From Phytohabitans aurantiacus (lineage in GTDB: Bacteria; Actinomycetota; Actinomycetes; Mycobacteriales; Micromonosporaceae), in contig NZ_BSDI01000022.1 in assembly GCF_027923225.1 (NCBI RefSeq), forward strand, positions 1 through 64,000: DNA of 64,000 nt. The letters are read 5' to 3'. The notes below the pieces were generated by a model. The model was not told the origin of the DNA and ran no database searches. It saw only the letters and a program-made list of their open reading frames with translations. Positions 59,868 through 64,000 of the stretch are shown here, one piece after another; positions within the stretch are counted from its first letter, which is position 1, and each line of letters begins with the position of its first letter. Position numbers and translations under genes: made by a program.

Positions 59868-61355
59868 TCAGGCACGCGCGGGCTCCTCGGGCGCGGCGGA
59901 CGGCCGCGCGGGAGCCGGCGCGCGCATCGGGAGCAGCATGGCGGTACCGATCATCGCCGCGGTCAGCACGAAGGCCAGCCAGAAGGTGTCGTTGAACGCG
60001 CCGGCCAGCCTCGCCGGATCGGGCGAGCCGCCGTCCAGGTGCCGGTCGACGTTGCGCGACAGCACGACCGCGTACAGGGCCGCGCCGAAGGAGGCGCCGA
60101 CCTGGCGCTGGATGCCGTACGCGCTGCTCGCCCGGGGCACGTCCGCCTTGGGCAGGGAGATGTACGTGGCGACCATGTTCGGCGTCATCGTCGCGCCCAT
60201 GCCCAGGCCGCTCACGTAGAGCGCGATGGCGAGCAGCGGGTAGCCGGTGTCCGGGCCGATCCGGGTGTACGCGAGCGTGCCGAGCAGCGCGCAGCCCAGC
60301 CCGATCAGCATCGGACGGCGGGGGCCGAGCCGGTCGGTGAGCCGCCCGGCGATCGGCATGGCGGTGGCCGCGCCGAGGCCGAGCGGCATCAGCAGCAGGC
60401 CGGTGTCGAGTGCGCCGTTCCCGCGCACCGACTGGAAGTAGAGCGGCAGGAGCAGCAGCGCCCCGTACATCGCGGCGGCCAGCAGCAGCGTGTTGGCCGA
60501 GGCGGCGGCGAAGACCTTGTTGGTGTACAGGCGTACGTCGATGATGGCGGCGTCGCCGCGGGCGCGGCTGTAGACGGTGAAACCGGCCAGCAGCGCGAGG
60601 CCGGCAGCCAGGCAGGCGATCGTCGTCGACCCGGTGAAGCCGCCGGCGGAGGCGGCACGGGACAGGCCGTAGAGGGTGGCCACCAGGCCGCTTGCGAGCA
60701 GTACGAGCCCGGGTACGTCCAGCCGCTTGCCCTTGCGTGCCGGTGGCGTGGCGGGCAGGAGGGTGAGCGCCAGGGCGAGCGCGACCAGCCCGGTCGGCAG
60801 GTTGACGAAGAAGATCCAGCGCCAGCCGACCTCCTGCACGACGAGGCCGCCGAGGATCGGCCCGAGCACCGGGCCCAGCACCATGGGCACGCTCAGGATG
60901 CCCATCACCCGGCCCATCCGCCGCGGCCCGGCCGAGACGACGAGCAGCGCCTGTCCGACCGGCATCATCATGCCGCCGGCGAGGCCCTGCACCACCCGGA
61001 ACGCGATGAGGCTCTCGATGTTCCAGGCGAGGCCCGAGAGCACGGAGCCGGCGGTGAACCCGGTGACCGCGACGAGCCAGGCCGTCCTGGCGCCGTACCG
61101 GTCGGTCGCCCAGCCGCTGAGCGGTATCACGACGGCCAGGGCGAGGAGGTACGCGGTCACCACCCACTGAACCGTCGACAGTGGAGCGTGTAGCTGCCGG
61201 CTCAGCTCGTCGAGTGCGACGATCACGACGGTGGTGTCGAAGACCGACATGATCACACCGGCTACCACCGTCAGCGTCAGCAGGTAGATGCGGCGGTCCA
61301 GCTTCTCGGGTGCGTCACCGGTGGTGTCCGGGGACGCGGCGGCCCGTTCGGTCAC
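59868..61355 (-). CDS. MFS drug exporter (DHA2, 14 TM)
   Basis: A 495-residue transporter with about 14 hydrophobic segments. It has the motif IVALDELSRQL after the first helix, GWATDRYGARTAW, VVQGLAGGMMMPVGQAL and VLGPVLGPILGGL, typical of DHA2 proton-driven exporters. Likely exports the aromatic product and gives self-resistance. The GTG at 61355 starts before a short acidic tail; farther upstream the frame is not protein-like. Diverges from the cupin gene across 255 bases. Confidence 0.9.
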   Translation of the reverse strand: MTERAAASPDTTGDAPEKLDRRIYLLTLTVVAGVIMSVFDTTVVIVALDELSRQLHAPLSTVQWVVTAYLLALAVVIPLSGWATDRYGARTAWLVAVTGFTAGSVLSGLAWNIESLIAFRVVQGLAGGMMMPVGQALLVVSAGPRRMGRVMGILSVPMVLGPVLGPILGGLVVQEVGWRWIFFVNLPTGLVALALALTLLPATPPARKGKRLDVPGLVLLASGLVATLYGLSRAASAGGFTGSTTIACLAAGLALLAGFTVYSRARGDAAIIDVRLYTNKVFAAASANTLLLAAAMYGALLLLPLYFQSVRGNGALDTGLLLMPLGLGAATAMPIAGRLTDRLGPRRPMLIGLGCALLGTLAYTRIGPDTGYPLLAIALYVSGLGMGATMTPNMVATYISLPKADVPRASSAYGIQRQVGASFGAALYAVVLSRNVDRHLDGGSPDPARLAGAFNDTFWLAFVLTAAMIGTAMLLPMRAPAPARPSAAPEEPARA

Positions 61356-61610
61356 GATCGACGGTTCCCTTCGCTCGAGCGGCGGTCCGGGTGCCGGGCC
61401 CACCCCGCGAGCCGGCGCTCAGGACCGAGGTCACGCGATTTTGCGTCACGCCCCACACCCAGCCGTCGAGGCGGAATCGACCGGACGGCGGCGGCCGCTC
61501 TAGAGCCACTCGATCGGCGTGCTAGACGGTGCGCCGAGCGTGGTTGGTGCTCAGCACCCGGCCGGGCGACGAGCCACAGCGGCCCGGCAGCCACAGCGAG
61601 GAGACAGTCA

Positions 61611-62042
61611 GTGTCCGGTACGCACATCAAGAAGGTCGCGCTTGACGACGTGGCGGTCAACCGTCGCCGCGGCGGCGAGATCCGCGTGCTGCTCAGTCCG
61701 AAGACCGTCCAGTCCACCTCCGGCTTCTTCGGCGTACTCACCCTGGCGCCGGGTGAGTTCGTCTCCGAGCACTACCACCCGTACTCGGAGGAGTTCATCT
61801 ACGTCTCCGCCGGCAGCCTGCTGGTGCGGATCGACGGCGATCAGGAGCTGACGCTGCGCGCCGGTGAAGGGCTCATGGTGCCCAAGAACGTCCGGCACCG
61901 GGTGACGAACGTGGGGACGGTGCCGGCGGTCGTGCCGTTCCACCTCAGCCCGCTGGCGCCGCGGCCGGAGCTCGGCCATGTCGACACCGAGGAGCTGCCT
62001 GCGGCGTCGGAGCCGCAGGTCGAGGTGGGAGGGTCGGCGTGA
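61611..62042 (+). CDS. Cupin polyketide cyclase-like protein
   Basis: A 143-residue single-cupin protein. Metal-binding motif EHYHPYSEEFIYV has two His (near 53 and 55) and Glu; a second motif MVPKNVRHRV supplies another His. Cupins in type II PKS clusters help fold the chain in a defined cyclisation pattern. It starts the KS operon: GTG at 61611 with GAGGAG before it, and its stop overlaps the KS-alpha start (GTGA). Confidence 0.88.
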   Translation: MSGTHIKKVALDDVAVNRRRGGEIRVLLSPKTVQSTSGFFGVLTLAPGEFVSEHYHPYSEEFIYVSAGSLLVRIDGDQELTLRAGEGLMVPKNVRHRVTNVGTVPAVVPFHLSPLAPRPELGHVDTEELPAASEPQVEVGGSA

Positions 62043-63325
62043 CCACACCGGCGACCCTCCGCAATGGACGGCCGCGGGTCGCCATCACGGGGCTGGGGGT
62101 CGTGGCTCCGGGCGGCATCGGGGTCAAGGCGTTCTGGGACCTGCTGACCTCCGGCCGCACCGCGACCCGCTCGATCAGCCTCTTCGACGCGACCGGCTTC
62201 CGGTCCCGGGTCGCGGCGGAGTGTGACTTCTACCCGGAAGAGGAAGGGCTGAGCCCGCAGGAGATCCGGCGGCTGGACCGCGCGGCTCAGTTCGGGCTGG
62301 TCTGCGTGCGGGACGCGATCGCGGACAGCGGCGTGGCCGGGCTGGTGCCGCCGGAGCGGATCGGCGTGAGCATCGGCAGCGCCGTGGGCTGCACCATGCG
62401 GCTCGAGGACGAGTACGTCGTGCTCAGCAACGGTGGCGAGAAGTGGCTGGTCGACCCGGCGTACCTGGTACCGCACGCCTACGACTACATGGTGCCGAGC
62501 ACGATCGCGGCCGAGGCGGCGCGGGCGGCCGGCGCTGAGGGGCCGGTGGCGCTCATCTCCACCGGTTGCACCGCCGGGCTGGACTCGATCGGGCACGGGC
62601 TGCGCCTGCTGTACGAGAACTCGGCCGACCTGGTGATCGCCGGTGCGGCCGACGCGCCGCTCTCGCCGATCACGGCGGCCTGCTTCGACGCGATCAAGGC
62701 GACCTCGCCGGACAACGACGACCCCGAGCACGCCTCCCGGCCGTTCGACCTCAACCGGCACGGGTTCGTGCTCGGCGAGGGCGCGGCCGTGCTGGTGCTG
62801 GAGCGCCTCGACGACGCGCGGGCACGGGGCGCCCGGATCTACGGCGAGATCGTCGGCTTCGCCAGCCGCAGCAACGCCTTCCACATGACCGGCCTCAAGC
62901 CGGACGGCCGGGAGATGGCCGAGGCCATCACCGTGGCGATGGCCCAGAACGGCGTGGCACCCGAAGACATCGACTACATCAACGCGCACGGCTCGGGCAC
63001 CAAGCAGAACGACCGGCACGAGACCGCGGCGTTCAAGCGGAGCCTCGGCCAGCGGGCGTACGAGGTACCGGTGAGCTCGATCAAGTCGATGATCGGCCAC
63101 TCGCTCGGCGCGATCGGCTCGATCGAGGTGGCGGCCTGCGCGCTGGCGCTGACCCACCAGGTCGTACCTCCGACGGCGAACCTGCACACGCCCGATCCCG
63201 AGTGCGATCTTGACTACGTGCCGCTGACGGCCCGCGACCAGGAGCTCGACATGGTGTTGAGCGTCGGCAGCGGGTTCGGTGGGTTCCAGTCGGCGATGGT
63301 AGTCGCGAGGGGCAGTGCGGCATGA
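62039..63325 (+). CDS. Type II PKS ketosynthase alpha
   Basis: A 428-residue KS-alpha with Cys177 in STGCTAGLDSIG, His in NAHGSGTKQND and His in KSMIGHSLGA. Typical of aromatic type II PKS (decaketide-class clusters and relatives). It condenses malonyl units with the KS-beta that follows; the KS-beta ATG overlaps its stop. Confidence 0.96.
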   Translation: MTTPATLRNGRPRVAITGLGVVAPGGIGVKAFWDLLTSGRTATRSISLFDATGFRSRVAAECDFYPEEEGLSPQEIRRLDRAAQFGLVCVRDAIADSGVAGLVPPERIGVSIGSAVGCTMRLEDEYVVLSNGGEKWLVDPAYLVPHAYDYMVPSTIAAEAARAAGAEGPVALISTGCTAGLDSIGHGLRLLYENSADLVIAGAADAPLSPITAACFDAIKATSPDNDDPEHASRPFDLNRHGFVLGEGAAVLVLERLDDARARGARIYGEIVGFASRSNAFHMTGLKPDGREMAEAITVAMAQNGVAPEDIDYINAHGSGTKQNDRHETAAFKRSLGQRAYEVPVSSIKSMIGHSLGAIGSIEVAACALALTHQVVPPTANLHTPDPECDLDYVPLTARDQELDMVLSVGSGFGGFQSAMVVARGSAA

Positions 63326-64000
63326 GCACCGGCACGGTCGTCACCGGGCTCGGTATCGTCGCGCCGGGTGGCTTCGGTGCCGCGGAGTACTGGGCGTTCG
63401 TCCTCGCCGGGCGCAGCGCGATCGGCCCGATCACCCGGTTCGACCCGAGCCCCTACCCGACCCGGCTCGCCGGTGAGGTGCGTGGCTTCGTCGCCGAGGA
63501 GCGGGTCCCCGGCCGGATCGTCGTGCAGACCGACCAGTGGACCCATCTCGGGCTGGCCGCGACGGATCTGGCCCTCGCCGACGCGCGACTGGAACCGGCG
63601 GCGGTGCCCGAGTACGAGATGGCCGTCGTTACCGCGAGCTCCTCGGGAGGTACGGAGTTCGGCCAGCGGGAGATCCAGAGCCTGTGGCGGCGCGGTCCGC
63701 AGTTCGTCGGCGCCTACCAGTCGATCGCCTGGTTCTACGCGGCGACCACCGGGCAGATCTCCATCCGGCACGGCATGCGCGGCCCGTGCGGGGTGGTCTG
63801 CACGGAGCAGGCCGGCGGCCTCGACGCGCTCGCACAGGCCCGCCGGCTGGTGCGGGACGGGTCGCGGATGGTGCTCACCGGCGGCACCGACGCGTCGCTG
63901 TGCCCGTACGGGCTGACCGCGCAGCTCGCCAGCGGCCGGCTCAGCCGGAGCCAGGACGCGCTGCGGGCGTACGTGCCGTTCGACGCGCAGGCCGGCGGCT
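63322..64000 (+). CDS. Type II PKS chain length factor (KS-beta), partial
   Basis: The first 226 codons of a KS-beta, open at the window edge. The active-site Cys is Gln163 in VVCTEQAGGLDAL, the usual KS-beta change that decarboxylates malonyl-ACP to prime the chain. Starts MSTGTVVTGLGIVAPGGFG. An ACP gene would be expected just beyond 64000. Confidence 0.95.
   Translation, partial: MSTGTVVTGLGIVAPGGFGAAEYWAFVLAGRSAIGPITRFDPSPYPTRLAGEVRGFVAEERVPGRIVVQTDQWTHLGLAATDLALADARLEPAAVPEYEMAVVTASSSGGTEFGQREIQSLWRRGPQFVGAYQSIAWFYAATTGQISIRHGMRGPCGVVCTEQAGGLDALAQARRLVRDGSRMVLTGGTDASLCPYGLTAQLASGRLSRSQDALRAYVPFDAQAGG

Overview
The window is high-GC DNA (roughly 70% or more by eye) with tightly packed genes, many GTG starts and repeated GTGA/ATGA stop-start overlaps. 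Together with an AsnO-like oxygenase, a StrR-like activator, an MbtH protein and type II polyketide genes, this points to an actinomycete. A Micromonosporaceae-type genome is a guess. No tRNA, rRNA, CRISPR array or transposase was seen.

Region 1 (about 0.2-38.1 kb) is one large hybrid biosynthetic cluster. Its left part holds NRPS machinery: a carrier protein fused to a degenerate thioesterase, a seryl-tRNA-synthetase-like amino acid:carrier protein ligase, an NRPS with order C-PCP-C-A(degenerate)-PCP, a free AMP-ligase with a PLP decarboxylase, and a leftward operon for a type II thioesterase with a Cys nucleophile, a free adenylation domain, MbtH and an A-PCP-C-PCP NRPS. An AsnO-like Fe(II)/2-oxoglutarate hydroxylase follows. 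A second leftward operon (22.0-17.1 kb) encodes an SbnB-like dehydrogenase, a KAS III-like enzyme, a short thiolase-fold protein, a half-size and a full-size acyl-CoA dehydrogenase, and AcpS. The rightward operon (22.15-35.87 kb) encodes a free C domain, ACP, KS, hydrolase, double-hotdog protein, KS-like chain length factor and ketoreductase. That is the signature of a highly reducing (polyene-forming) type II PKS. The operon continues with a DsbA/HCCA-isomerase-like protein, a second KAS III-like enzyme, an ATP-grasp ligase, a second PLP decarboxylase, a second carrier and a second copy of the short thiolase / half-ACAD / ACAD cassette. A free C-domain protein and a StrR-like activator close the cluster. 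Three divergent promoter regions share GGCAAC/GTTGCC and GGGGCGGC elements. My reading is that a polyene acyl chain is joined to amino-acid-derived units that are loaded in trans, decarboxylated and oxidised on small carrier proteins. The product is not identified.

Region 2 (about 38.1-50.9 kb) holds unrelated genes: a small secreted protein, a membrane-anchored trypsin-like protease, a repeat-rich non-coding stretch, a secreted pectinesterase under a LacI-type palindrome, an ECF sigma factor fused to a zinc-finger/transmembrane/exported domain, a TetR regulator, a GGDEF-EAL membrane protein, an unknown membrane protein, an isolated metK and a ferric-reductase-like flavoprotein.

Region 3 (51.1 kb to the right edge) is the start of a second cluster, for an aromatic type II polyketide. 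It holds a dedicated acetyl-CoA carboxylase (fused AccDA, AccB, AccC), a cyclase/aromatase, a CPA2 antiporter, a secreted protein, a P450, an O-methyltransferase, an MFS exporter, a cupin cyclase, KS-alpha and a KS-beta cut by the window edge.
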